A stretch of DNA of 64,000 nucleotides. Source: Streptomyces sp. MP131-18. GTDB taxonomy: Bacteria; Actinomycetota; Actinomycetes; Streptomycetales; Streptomycetaceae. The translations under genes were made by a program, and so were the position numbers. The DNA is taken from NCBI RefSeq assembly GCF_001984575.1, contig NZ_LZNS01000001.1:7797429-7861428 (forward strand). Direction: 5' to 3'. Positions 41,410-50,612 of this stretch are shown here, one piece after another (within the stretch, counting starts at the first letter, position 1; every line of letters starts with the position of its first letter). The notes beneath the pieces are model-generated. The model was not told the DNA's origin. It searched no databases and saw only the letters and a program-made list of their open reading frames with translations.

Positions 41410-44400
41410 GTGATCCCCACCCAGCCGACGCCTCCCGGCGCGGAACCCGAGCCCTCGCGGCTCCCGCGCCGCGCGTTCCTCCAGGCCGCCGCCACTGTCA
41501 CCGCAGGCGCCACCGTCACCGTCGCCTCGATCACCTCGCCACCGGCGGCCGCCACGGGCCGGGCCGCCGCGAGCCGTACGGCGTCGCTCACCTTCACCGC
41601 CGCGACCAACGGCTCGGCCACGCTCTCCCCGACCGGCGACCGCCTGATCGCCGAAATCCAGGGTGTGCTGTGGTCCCTGCCCCGCGACGGCGGTCGGGCC
41701 ACCCGCCTCACCCCGCCCGACCTGGAGCCCACCCGCCCCCACTGGTCGCCCGACGGCGGCCGGATCGCCGTCAGCGCCTACCGCGACGGCACCTACCACC
41801 TGTTCACCCTGCGCCCCGACGGGTCAGAACTGCGCCGGCTCACCGAGGGCCCCTGGGACGACCGCGCGCCGAGCTGGTCGCCGGACGGCACCCGCATCGC
41901 GTTCTGCTCCGACCGCGGCGACGACTCCCACCCCGGCGGGCCCTCCCGCATCTGGACGGTGGACATCCGCACCGGCGCCCTCACCCGGCTCACCGGGCCC
42001 CCCGCCCGTCCCGGGGCCGCCCAGGACGGCGCCTGGGAGGACTTCGACCCCACCTGGTCGGTGGACGGGCGGCGCGTCCTCTTCGTCCGGGCCGACGTCA
42101 CCGCCCCCGGCGAACTCCGTGCCCGCACCGTCGCCGCCGTCCCCGCCGAAGGAACGGGACCGGTCACGGAGGAGCACACCGAGACCGGCGCGGGCCAGAT
42201 CATGACGCCCGCCGTCTCACCCGAAGGGCGCCTCGCCTACCTGCGCACCACCCCCGCGCCCGCCGCCTCCTGCACGCTCGTGGTCGACGGCGCCACCGTG
42301 GACGTGCCCGGCGACGTGCACCCCGCGCCCGTCCGCTGGGTCTCCCACGACGCGCTGCTCCTCACCGTCGACGGCCAGTTCCGCATCGTGCGCCCGGCCG
42401 CTCCCACCGACGCCGAAACCGTCCCCTTCACCGCGACCCTCCCCGTCGAACGCCCCCACTACCGCGTCAAGCGGTACGCGTTCGACGACGGCGGGCGCCA
42501 CCCCGTCCGCGGCCTGCACCTGCCGGCGCTGTCCCCGGACGGCAGCCAGGTCGCGTTCGCCGCCCTCAACTCCCTCTGGACCGCGCCCGTCGACGGCACC
42601 GGCCGCCCCCGGCGCCTGCTGACCGCCGCGCCCACCCACTACGTCCTCGCACCCGCCTGGACCCCCGACGGCCGGGGCCTCCTCTACGCCGACGACCGCG
42701 ACGGCACCCACACCATCCGGCGCCTCGACCTGCGTTCCGGCCGCGAAACAGTGCTCGCCGCCGGCGGCCGCGTCTTCCCTGCACTCTCCCCGGACGGCCG
42801 CCGCCTGGCGACCCTGACCCTGGCCGGCGACCTGACCGTCCGCGACCTGCACACCGGGGAGGAACGCACCCTCGCCCGCCCCCTCACCGGCGGCGGACTC
42901 CCCGGCCGCCCCAGCTGGTCCCCGGACGGCCACCGCATCGCCCTGTGCGACCGCAACCGCCTCGGCAACCGCTTCCGCGAAGGCCACCACCTCATCCGAG
43001 TCCTCGACACCCGGGACGGCACCGAGGCACTGCACGCCCTCGCACCGCACGCCTCACTCTCCGACCGCTACGACTCCGGCCCCGCCTGGTCACCCGACGG
43101 CCGCTGGATGGCCGTGATCTCCGAAGCGGCACTCTGGCTGCTCCCGGTACGGCCGGACGGCAGCCCGGACGGGCCGCCGCGCCGCCTCACCTCCGAGGCC
43201 GCCGACCACCCCTCCTGGTCCGGCGACTCCCGCACCCTGCTCTACCTTTCGGCCGGGACCCTCCGCCTCGTGGCCGCGACGGGCGGCGACCCCGTCACCG
43301 TGCCCGTCGCGCTCCACCACCGCCGCCCCCGCGCCGCCGATGTCGTCATCCGTGCCGGGCGCCTGTGGGACGGCAACGGCGAAACGGTCCACCGGGACAT
43401 GGACATCATCGTGCGCGAAGGACGCATCGCCGCCGTCGAGCCCCACCGCGCCGGCCGCCGCGCCGACCGCCACCTCGACGCGTCCGGCCGGACAGTGCTC
43501 CCCGGGCTCTGGGACACCCACGCGCACCCCTGGCAGTCCACCTACGGCGGCCGCCAGACCGCGCTCCAACTCGCCTACGGCATCACCACCAACGTCTCCT
43601 TCGGCGGCTTCGCCCACGAACAGGCCCGCCTGCGCGAAGCCATCGCCGCCGGGGAACTCGCGGGGCCGCGCCTGCTGACCACCGGCGAACTGCTGGACGG
43701 CTCCCGCGTCGCCTACAGCATGGGCCGCGCCCACCGCACCCGCGAAGGGCTCCGCCGCTCGCTGTCCCGAGGCGTCGCCCTCGACTGGGACGTCGTCAAA
43801 ACATATGTCCGCGCCCCCTACTGGATCATGGAGGAGGCCGCGGCGTTCGCCCACGAACGGCTCGGCGTGCGCACCGGCAGCCACTTCTGCTCCCCGGGCA
43901 TCCAGTCGGGCCAGGATCTGACCACCCACCTCCAGGCCACCAACCGCCGCGCATACGGGTCCGGTACCTCCGCCACCGGCCGCGCCGGCCAGGACGTCAC
44001 CGAGATCTACACGGCCACCGACTTCCACCTCGTCGCCACCCCGTTCACCGCGATGCCGCTGCTCGGGGCCGACCCCGGCCTCGCCGACGACCCGCGCGTC
44101 ACCGCACTGATGCCGCCGTGGGACACCGAACTCGTCCGCAGCCGCGCCGCACAGCCGCCGACCGCGGACGAACTGGCCACGCTCGCCACCGAAACGGCCG
44201 TCTACCGCCACATCCTGGCCGCCGGCGGCCTCGTCGCCCTCGGCACCGACCAGCCCATCAACCCGGCCGGTCTGCACCTCCACCTCGGCCTCCGCGCCCT
44301 GCACCGCGCCGGGCTGTCACCCGCCGCGGCCCTGCGCACCGCCACGTCGATCCCGGCCCGCATGTTCGGCGCCGAAGAGGATCTCGGCACGCTGACGGCG

Positions 44401-44628
44401 GGAAAGCTCGCGGACCTGACGGTCGTGGACGGCGACCCGTTCACCGACTTCAGCTCCCTGGTGCGCACGGTCAGCGTCCTCCGCGGCGGCCACCCCTTCC
44501 ACAGGAACGACCTAGTGGCGGCCTTGACCCGCCCCGCCGACGCGCCGCCGCAGGATTCGGGCACCGCGGCCGCACAGTGGCGCGAGGCCGGACGGCTGCT
44601 GCGGCGCGACGGCTGCTGTGGCCCGTGA
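41410..44628 (+). CDS. Tat-exported TolB-propeller amidohydrolase
   Basis: The 1072-aa product has a twin-arginine signal (LPRRAFLQAAA, Arg20-Arg21). A large beta-propeller follows, with repeated SPDG/WSPDG units typical of TolB/WD40-like repeats (about residues 70-640), and then a C-terminal amidohydrolase (about 650-1050). The latter has the metal site DTHAHPW, a Lys in VKTYVRAPYW, His residues in GSHFCSPG and the Asp of ALGTDQP. It would act outside the membrane on a peptide- or amide-like substrate. GTG 41410 is chosen to keep the Tat signal near the N-terminus; the frame is open upstream. Confidence 0.88.
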   Translation: MIPTQPTPPGAEPEPSRLPRRAFLQAAATVTAGATVTVASITSPPAAATGRAAASRTASLTFTAATNGSATLSPTGDRLIAEIQGVLWSLPRDGGRATRLTPPDLEPTRPHWSPDGGRIAVSAYRDGTYHLFTLRPDGSELRRLTEGPWDDRAPSWSPDGTRIAFCSDRGDDSHPGGPSRIWTVDIRTGALTRLTGPPARPGAAQDGAWEDFDPTWSVDGRRVLFVRADVTAPGELRARTVAAVPAEGTGPVTEEHTETGAGQIMTPAVSPEGRLAYLRTTPAPAASCTLVVDGATVDVPGDVHPAPVRWVSHDALLLTVDGQFRIVRPAAPTDAETVPFTATLPVERPHYRVKRYAFDDGGRHPVRGLHLPALSPDGSQVAFAALNSLWTAPVDGTGRPRRLLTAAPTHYVLAPAWTPDGRGLLYADDRDGTHTIRRLDLRSGRETVLAAGGRVFPALSPDGRRLATLTLAGDLTVRDLHTGEERTLARPLTGGGLPGRPSWSPDGHRIALCDRNRLGNRFREGHHLIRVLDTRDGTEALHALAPHASLSDRYDSGPAWSPDGRWMAVISEAALWLLPVRPDGSPDGPPRRLTSEAADHPSWSGDSRTLLYLSAGTLRLVAATGGDPVTVPVALHHRRPRAADVVIRAGRLWDGNGETVHRDMDIIVREGRIAAVEPHRAGRRADRHLDASGRTVLPGLWDTHAHPWQSTYGGRQTALQLAYGITTNVSFGGFAHEQARLREAIAAGELAGPRLLTTGELLDGSRVAYSMGRAHRTREGLRRSLSRGVALDWDVVKTYVRAPYWIMEEAAAFAHERLGVRTGSHFCSPGIQSGQDLTTHLQATNRRAYGSGTSATGRAGQDVTEIYTATDFHLVATPFTAMPLLGADPGLADDPRVTALMPPWDTELVRSRAAQPPTADELATLATETAVYRHILAAGGLVALGTDQPINPAGLHLHLGLRALHRAGLSPAAALRTATSIPARMFGAEEDLGTLTAGKLADLTVVDGDPFTDFSSLVRTVSVLRGGHPFHRNDLVAALTRPADAPPQDSGTAAAQWREAGRLLRRDGCCGP

Positions 44629-44650
44629 CCGGCCGCCGCGCCGCTCCCGC

Positions 44651-45790
44651 TCACCCGAAACCGCGGACGCGGTGCTGCATCACCCGGTACGGCCACCCGG
44701 CGTCGGTGTTCCACTGGCTCACCGAAAGGTGCAGGTCACCGAGCGTGGAACCGGGAATGATGTAGCCGCCGTACAACTGGGCGACGTGCGCGTCGTCCTC
44801 CTGCCCCCAGGCACCGCCCCAGATCAGAGTCTGCCGGTGCGCCGTGTAGAGGTTCGACGTGGGCGTGTCCATGATGATGCCGTCGATGCGGTAATCCCCC
44901 TCGTTGAACCAGGTCAGGACCCACTTCCCGCCCAGCGGACGCAGGCACAGCTCGCCGAACCGCCCCTCGAGGATCGGGGTCGGCGGATTGCCCCACGCCC
45001 AGACTCCGTCCCGGTACCCCCACGGCTCGTAGGCGCCGAGGTCGGTCAGGCGGTCGCTGCGCACCCGGTGCAGAATGATCGGCTTGTCCCGCTGGAACCC
45101 GGTCGAATACACGTACACGAACCCGTCGTTCCCCTCGCCCCAGCCGAACAGCTGGAACATGCCGCCGTGCAGGTCGGAGGGGAACTTTGCACCGGTGTGC
45201 ACCCACGTCGCCCCGGAGTCGTCGGAGCGCCAGATCTCCGTCCAGACGACGTTCCCGAGGCCCTGGTTCACCATCACGTGCAGGTAGATGGTGCCGCCGA
45301 TCGTGATGACGTCCGACGGCAGCACGGTGGAGAACACCGGATTGTCGTGCTCGTAGAACCAGAACTGCTCCGCAGCGGCCCCGCCGACCGCACCCGACCA
45401 GGTGACACCGGCGTTCAGATCGGTCGTGGTGGAGTAGAGGCCGACCGGCGAACGCCACCAGCCCGCGCCGACCGCGGCCCCCTCGAACGTGTCGCCGAAC
45501 ACGAACAGCAGCCGCCCGTCGGGCGTCCGTACCGGTATGCCGAGGTCGGTCGCCTCCATGCGGAAGCGCGTGGTGAGCCCCGGCCCGGTGAGATCGGCGA
45601 TCTTCCGCACGTCCGGCGCCAGCACGCCGGGGCCGTCCACGGCCCCGGCAGCCGCGGCCACGCCCGGAGCGTGCAGGGCAAGCCCCCCGCCCAGCACGCC
45701 ACCCACCGCGCCCTTCAAAAACCCTCTGCGTCCGGCACGGACCGGCCCCGTTCCGCGGCGGCTTGCCCTGCTGTCGTCCCGGCTCCTCAT
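44651..45790 (-). CDS. Tat-exported DUF4185 protein, GH183-like hydrolase
   Basis: The 379-aa product has a twin-arginine signal (AGRRGFLKGA, Arg21-Arg22) and a DUF4185 domain filling the rest, with EATDLGIP, FGDTFEG, WWRSPVG, GFQRDKPIILHRV and GGYIIPGS segments of a five-bladed propeller. DUF4185 members have been assigned to glycoside hydrolase family GH183, endo-acting D-arabinanases active on mycobacterial-type arabinan. An activity on actinobacterial cell-wall arabinan is therefore plausible, but not shown. It converges with the amidohydrolase gene, with only 22 bases between stops. Confidence 0.85.
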   Translation of the reverse strand: MRSRDDSRASRRGTGPVRAGRRGFLKGAVGGVLGGGLALHAPGVAAAAGAVDGPGVLAPDVRKIADLTGPGLTTRFRMEATDLGIPVRTPDGRLLFVFGDTFEGAAVGAGWWRSPVGLYSTTTDLNAGVTWSGAVGGAAAEQFWFYEHDNPVFSTVLPSDVITIGGTIYLHVMVNQGLGNVVWTEIWRSDDSGATWVHTGAKFPSDLHGGMFQLFGWGEGNDGFVYVYSTGFQRDKPIILHRVRSDRLTDLGAYEPWGYRDGVWAWGNPPTPILEGRFGELCLRPLGGKWVLTWFNEGDYRIDGIIMDTPTSNLYTAHRQTLIWGGAWGQEDDAHVAQLYGGYIIPGSTLGDLHLSVSQWNTDAGWPYRVMQHRVRGFG

Positions 45791-45876
45791 GCGGTTCTCC
45801 TCGCGACGGTCGTGCCCTCAAGGGCAGCAGCGGCCGGACGAGTGGTCAAGACCTCTCCACCGGGGAAAAGTTCCGG

Positions 45877-45913
45877 CCGCCGATCCGCCGATCCGCCGAT
45901 CCGCCGATCCGCC
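45877..45913. repeat. CCGCCGAT octamer tandem repeat
   Basis: Four perfect copies of CCGCCGAT (45877-45908) and a partial fifth lie in the 180-base gap between the DUF4185 and VOC genes. More GC-rich, imperfect repeats follow to about 45960. No gene is supported here. Confidence 0.85.
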
Positions 45914-45970
45914 CGGCCGCCCACGCCGGCCGCCCGCGCCGGCCGCGCCGGCCGCGCCGCAACCGCACGG

Positions 45971-46357
45971 TCAGTGCACGCCCGCGGCCGCCCGTTCCGC
46001 CGCGCTGCGCAGCACGCAGAACTCGTTCCCCTCCGGGTCCGCCAGGACGGCCCAGCCGAAACCCCCCGGCTTGCGGTGATCGGCGACGAAGGCCGCACCG
46101 AGCGCGAGCAGCCGATCGACTTCTTCCTGGCACGTGGAGTCGGGCCGCAGACACAGGTGCAGCCGGTTCTTCACCGACTTCCCCTCCGGCACCTCGTTGA
46201 AGTGGAGCAACGGCCCCTCGGGCAGCAAGACTTGGACCTCGTCATCACCGGGACGGTCCTCCGGGTCCAGCGGATGCCCGGTCACCGCGCTCCAGAACTG
46301 GGCCAGCTCGAACGCATTCGCACAGTCGATCGCGACATTCTGAATTGTTGAAACCAT
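45971..46357 (-). CDS. VOC/glyoxalase superfamily protein
   Basis: The 128-aa product has STIQNVAIDCANAFELAQFW at the start, LLHFNEVPEGKSVKNRLHL in the middle and AVLADPEGNEFCVL at the end. It belongs to the same short VOC subgroup as the gene at 36541. ATG 46357 is preceded by CACACT seven bases upstream and no ribosome site, so the transcript may be leaderless. Function unknown, possibly resistance or detoxification. Confidence 0.85.
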   Translation of the reverse strand: MVSTIQNVAIDCANAFELAQFWSAVTGHPLDPEDRPGDDEVQVLLPEGPLLHFNEVPEGKSVKNRLHLCLRPDSTCQEEVDRLLALGAAFVADHRKPGGFGWAVLADPEGNEFCVLRSAAERAAAGVH

Positions 46358-46432
46358 TCGGCCGAGTGTGCCGACCCGCGCCCCCGCCCGCCACCGAATA
46401 ACCACCCGCGCACGGGGGTGCCCCGACGGGGG

Positions 46433-47263
46433 TCAGCTCCTGAGGAACGCCAGCAGGTCCGCGTGGAACTGCTCCTTGAAGCCCGGAACTCCGGCAAGCC
46501 CATGGGGCGCGCCGGGGTAGACCTTCAGCGTGGCGTCGGGGATGATCTCGGCGGACTTCTTCCCCGCCGCGTCGATCGGGACGATCTGGTCGTCGTCCCC
46601 GTGGAGCACCAGCGTCGGAATGTCGAACCGCTTCAGGTCCTCGGTGAAGTCCGTCTCCGAGAACGCCTGGACGCAGTCCAGGGCCCCCTTGATGCCCAGC
46701 TGCATGCCCATCAGCCAGAAGGCGTCCTTGTTGCCCTGCGTGACATTGTTGTCCGGGCGGTTCGCACCGAAGAACATCTCGGTGAGATCCTGCCAGAACT
46801 GCGAGCGTTCCCTGCGGATGCCCTCGCGAATGCCGTCGAAGACGTCGATCGGCGTGCCCTCGGGGTTGGCTGGCGTCTTCAGCATCAGCGGGGGAACGGC
46901 GGAGAGCAGCACGGCCTTCCCGACCCGGGACGTGCCGTGCCGGCCGATGTACCGCGCCACTTCACCGCCCCCGGTGGAGTGGCCCACGAGGGTCGCGTCC
47001 CGCAGGTCGAGCGCTTCCATGACCTGCGCCAGGTCGTCGGCGTACGTGTCCATGTTGTTGCCGTGCCACGTCTGGGTGGAACGGCCGTGGCCGCGGCGGT
47101 CGGGCGCGATGCCGCGGTAGCCGTTCTCGGCGACCAGGTTCATCTGGTCGTCCCAGACATCCGCATTGAGCGGCCAGCCGTGGGAGAAGACGACCGGCGG
47201 CCCGTTTCCGCCCCAGTCCTTGAAGAAGATCTCCGCGCCGTCGCGGGTGGTCACGAAGCCCAT
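46433..47263 (-). CDS. alpha/beta hydrolase, non-haem haloperoxidase-like
   Basis: The 276-aa enzyme starts at ATG 47263 behind GGAGG. It shows the perhydrolase pattern: VVFSHGWPLNADVWDDQM with the oxyanion hole, APDRRGHGRS, the nucleophile Ser in VGHSTGGGEVARY, the catalytic Asp in LHGDDDQIVP, and the His in PGAPHGLAG. Members catalyse peroxyacid formation or ester hydrolysis. No signal peptide; cytosolic. The 293-base gap upstream holds no other supported gene. Confidence 0.92.
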   Translation of the reverse strand: MGFVTTRDGAEIFFKDWGGNGPPVVFSHGWPLNADVWDDQMNLVAENGYRGIAPDRRGHGRSTQTWHGNNMDTYADDLAQVMEALDLRDATLVGHSTGGGEVARYIGRHGTSRVGKAVLLSAVPPLMLKTPANPEGTPIDVFDGIREGIRRERSQFWQDLTEMFFGANRPDNNVTQGNKDAFWLMGMQLGIKGALDCVQAFSETDFTEDLKRFDIPTLVLHGDDDQIVPIDAAGKKSAEIIPDATLKVYPGAPHGLAGVPGFKEQFHADLLAFLRS

Positions 47264-47556
47264 GCATGCCTCCGGTACGAAGCCGCCGATCAGTGAAACC
47301 GTGCAAGCAGAACCATATGCACAAATGGGAAAAATGCCGCTAAGGGGTACCTCGTGTCTCCGCACGCACGCCCGCGCCCGCGCCCGCACCGCGTTCCCCG
47401 ACCACGAGCCGCCGGCACCGCAAACCCCGGACAGCTCCGGCCCGTTCGACGACGCCCCAGCACTCCCGCGCACGCCGCCCGCCCCGGGCCGACGCGGTAG
47501 CCGGCGCGGACATCGACAAGGGCCGCCCCGCCCGGCAGGTGACCCCCGACCGCCGC

Positions 47557-48474
47557 TCAGCCGCCGACGCCGCCCGCCAGTTCGCCGTCAAGGTCACGGG
47601 CGAGCCGCCGGAGCACCGGCCCGTACTCCGGGTGTGCCAGCGCCGACGCCATCTGCGCGACCAGATAATCCGCCGGATTCCCGGTGTCGTACCAGCGGCC
47701 CGAGATCACCTGCCCGTACACGGCGCGCCCCGCCGCATAGGCGTTGATGGCGTCCGTCAGATAGATCTCGCCGCGCCGGTGCTCGTACCAGCGGCGGGTC
47801 TGCTCGCGCAATTCGTCGACGATGCCAGGAGTGATCACATACCCGCCGATGGCAGCGAACGCCGACGGCGCGTCCGCCGGCTTCGGCTTCTCCACCAGGC
47901 CGGTGATGCGCAGCAACCCGTTGTCCAGATCCTCCTTCACCACCGGCACGCCGTAGCGCGGAGCGTCCGCAGCTTCCATCGGCATCAAAGCGAGCACAGG
48001 GCAATGGGTCGCCTCGAACGCGCGGATCAGCTGCTGGGCGCGCGGCACCGCCGCCACGAACACGTCGTCCGGCCACAGCACGAGCATCGGCTCGTCGCGG
48101 AAGTGCCGCGCGGCGTTCAGCACCGGAGTCCCGTTCCCGTACGGGCCATGCTGGTCGAGGTAGGTGATGTGCCCCTGCCGGGCCAGCTCGGCGACCTCCT
48201 CGACGGCCTGCGCATAGGCCGTCTTCCCGTCCGCACGCAGCCGCTCCACAAGCGCCGGATTCGGCCGGAAATGCTCCTGGATCAGGGACTTCCCGCCCGA
48301 GATGACGATGGTGATGTCCGTGATGCCGGAGGCGACGAGCTCCCGCACGGTGTGCTCGATCACCGGCATGTCGCCGACGGGCAGCATCTCCTTGGGAATG
48401 GCCTTCGTCAGCGGCAGCAGACGGGAACCGAGTCCCGCCGCCGGAATCACTGCCCTGGAGATCGTCGGGGCCAT
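47557..48474 (-). CDS. galU: UTP-glucose-1-phosphate uridylyltransferase
   Basis: The 305-aa nucleotidyltransferase has the N-terminal signature AAGLGSRLLPLTKAIPKEM, the WPDDVF metal site, VEKPKPADAP and the C-terminal GRWYDTGNPADYL. It makes UDP-glucose for glycans and trehalose. ATG 48474 is chosen behind AGGGA; an in-frame ATG at 48498 would add eight residues. Length is normal. The gene stands alone, with nothing recognised downstream for almost 300 bases. Confidence 0.93.
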   Translation of the reverse strand: MAPTISRAVIPAAGLGSRLLPLTKAIPKEMLPVGDMPVIEHTVRELVASGITDITIVISGGKSLIQEHFRPNPALVERLRADGKTAYAQAVEEVAELARQGHITYLDQHGPYGNGTPVLNAARHFRDEPMLVLWPDDVFVAAVPRAQQLIRAFEATHCPVLALMPMEAADAPRYGVPVVKEDLDNGLLRITGLVEKPKPADAPSAFAAIGGYVITPGIVDELREQTRRWYEHRRGEIYLTDAINAYAAGRAVYGQVISGRWYDTGNPADYLVAQMASALAHPEYGPVLRRLARDLDGELAGGVGG

Positions 48475-48678
48475 CGGGTTCCCTCGCTCGAACGGCATGC
48501 CGAACCGGCCGGCACGGCACGTTCAGACGCTACCAACGCCCCCTGCCCACGGCGCAGTCCCCACCCCGCACCGCCCTGACCGACTTCGACCGATAAAGGC
48601 GACAGCTCCTGTTACCGCCGGGGAGCATCACAGACCAAGGACGCACCGAACGTCTCACCCCACGAGGAGAACGTGCGC

Positions 48679-49104
48679 ATGATCCGCAAGCTGACCGCCG
48701 CCCTCGCCCTCGCCGCCGCCCTGGCACTGACGAGCCCCGCCCACTCCCACGCCTCACCGGCCGTTCCCGACATCAGCGAGGCCGACCTCGCCCGCGCCGC
48801 CGCAGCCTGCACGAGCGGCTGGGTCTGTTTCTGGAGCGGCCACAACTTCAGCGGCTCGAAGTGCCAGTGGGACGTCGCCGACCGCGACTGGCTCGGCGGC
48901 GACGCCCGCTGCTCCTGGTCCAAGGGCACCGCCGTCAAGTCCGTGTTCAACGCGGGCGTCTCCGGCAGCCTGACCGGCGTCGCCTACTACACCGGAGCCG
49001 ACTACACCAACCGCATCGGCTGCACCCCGCAGGGCCTCGGCGGCAACCTCGCGGGCACCTACACGGTCCGGTCCCACCGGTGGATCAACACCTCCTGCGG
49101 CTGA
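48679..49104 (+). CDS. secreted peptidase inhibitor family I36 protein
   Basis: The 141-aa product has a signal peptide (MIRKLTAALALAAAL, cleavage near SHA-SP) and a mature I36 domain with CFWSGHNFSGSKCQW and SVFNAGVSG, a beta/gamma-crystallin-like fold. Family members inhibit metalloproteases in streptomycetes. ATG 48679 has AGGAG nine bases upstream; GTG 48673 is too close to it. Six Cys suggest three disulfides. Confidence 0.85.
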   Translation: MIRKLTAALALAAALALTSPAHSHASPAVPDISEADLARAAAACTSGWVCFWSGHNFSGSKCQWDVADRDWLGGDARCSWSKGTAVKSVFNAGVSGSLTGVAYYTGADYTNRIGCTPQGLGGNLAGTYTVRSHRWINTSCG

Positions 49105-49113
49105 CCGCCGATC

Positions 49114-49135
49114 GCCCGGCGCGGCCCCGCCGGGC
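49114..49135. terminator. possible hairpin terminator
   Basis: GCCCGGC (49114-49120) pairs with GCCGGGC (49129-49135) over an eight-base loop, just after the I36 gene stop and before the convergent gene end at 49233. The stem is short. Confidence 0.4.
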
Positions 49136-49232
49136 ACCACAACGCAGCAATCCCGCGCAGCTCGCCCGGAGCGGCCGGCCCCCCGGGAGACGCGCCGGCC
49201 GGCGGGCGCACCCATCCGCCGTCCCCCGGCCC

Positions 49233-50354
49233 TCAGCCGGAAACGTGGCCCGACTGCCCGACCGGCAGCCCGGCGAGCCGCTGACGGAACGCCTCCAGGG
49301 CGCCCGGCCGCCGACCGGGGACCGCGCGGCGCAGCGGCTCCAGTTCCTCGCCGAGCAGCCGGGCGGCCACCGGCTCCACCACGCGCAGCCAGCAGTGGTG
49401 CGCCTGGTCCACCGCCAGCACCACCTCCGCGGAGTCGGCGGCCTCACCGGCCGCGAGCCGCGACACCGCCACGCGTATCCACCCGGCCGCGGCCCGCTGC
49501 GGCTGCCCCGCCAGCCACGCAATGTCCGCCTGCACCTCCAGCCAGTGCACGGCCTCGCGCGAACGCGGCCCGCCGGCCCGCAGCGCGGCCTGCTCGTGCG
49601 CCGCCGCCAGCGCCGCGGCCTCCGCGTAACGGCCTGCCCTGGCAGCCGCACGGACCGACCCGTGCGGATCGGGCGCCGCGGGCACCGTCGGCACCGCCTG
49701 GGCGCCGAGCACCAGGCGGGACGTCCGGCTCACCTCCGCCTGCTCAAGCACCGCCTGATGCAGCTCCGCCAGCGGCGGCCGCCTCGCCACCGACCGCAGA
49801 ACCTCCGCGAGCGCATGCGCGTACCTGGGCCGCGCCGTCCGCCGCCGGGGCGGCGGTGGGGCGAGCGTTCCGAATACCCGCAGCCCGCCGTCCGCCAGCG
49901 CCAGAGAGCCGCGCCGCTCCCAGACCGCGGCATCGGCCACAAGATCCGCCAGTACCACCGTCGACTCGGCCGGCCGCGACCGCAGTTCAGCCACCACCCA
50001 CGGCCACGGCACCCCGTCGTACCGCACGGACCGCGGCGTGCTCCTGGCCAGCGCCACGTGCGGAGTCAGCCCCTTGTCGAGCAGCAACTGACCGACGACG
50101 ACCAAAAGCAGCGGTCCCGGGTGCGCGGCGGCGGTCCGCAGCGCGGCGAGCACCGTGTGCGGATTCGACGGGTGTGCCAACTGCACCACGCTGCCGACCT
50201 GCGCCCCCGCCAGCACGTCCGGCGGAACGGCGGCCAGCCCCGGCAGTACGCCGTCCACGTCGACCAGCGCGCCACGAGCCGGTGCCGCGGCCAGCAGCAG
50301 GGCGTACCCCGACCGCGTCAAGTCCTCCGCCTGCCCAGCCCTGTTGATCACCAT
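49233..50354 (-). CDS. degenerate caspase-like protein with helical C-terminus
   Basis: The 373-aa product appears to contain a caspase-like (peptidase C14) fold at residues about 25-150. PLLLVVVGQLLLD matches the strand that normally carries the catalytic His in YAGHG, here Gln89. STVVLADLVADA matches the strand normally reading LDCC, here Asp137-Leu138-Val139. Both catalytic residues are therefore missing. The C-terminal half is helical and TPR-like (AEAAALAAAHEQAALRAG). It may be a non-catalytic binding or sensor protein. ATG 50354 lacks a clear ribosome site. The assignment rests on motif resemblance. Confidence 0.6.
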   Translation of the reverse strand: MVINRAGQAEDLTRSGYALLLAAAPARGALVDVDGVLPGLAAVPPDVLAGAQVGSVVQLAHPSNPHTVLAALRTAAAHPGPLLLVVVGQLLLDKGLTPHVALARSTPRSVRYDGVPWPWVVAELRSRPAESTVVLADLVADAAVWERRGSLALADGGLRVFGTLAPPPPRRRTARPRYAHALAEVLRSVARRPPLAELHQAVLEQAEVSRTSRLVLGAQAVPTVPAAPDPHGSVRAAARAGRYAEAAALAAAHEQAALRAGGPRSREAVHWLEVQADIAWLAGQPQRAAAGWIRVAVSRLAAGEAADSAEVVLAVDQAHHCWLRVVEPVAARLLGEELEPLRRAVPGRRPGALEAFRQRLAGLPVGQSGHVSG

Positions 50355-50612
50355 GCCCGCACGGTAACCGGCCGCCTCGGCCCACGGTGGACCAGCCCGG
50401 GACGACACCCCGCGCCGGCCTCCCCGGCCGGGTCGTAGCGGTCTCCATGCTTGCGCAAGACGTCGTATGCGCCGGCGGGCGCGGGCATCGGCGAGCCCAC
50501 GGGGTCGACGGTGCGCGGGTGTAGCCACGCAGTAAGCGCTCTCTATACGGTTGGTGGCATCCATCTGTGGCGCCCAAGTCATCCGAGAAAACCGCCCGTT
50601 GGAGGAGACGCC

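Noticed and set aside
45877..45960. Tandem octamers considered as a CRISPR array
   Set aside because: The units are 8 bases with no spacers; this is a simple tandem repeat.
50535..50556. TAAGCGCTCT before the pectate lyase as a second CebR-type site
   Set aside because: Only the central AGCGCT is palindromic; the flanks do not match TGGGAGCGCTCCCA, so only a weak LacI-like half site is possible.
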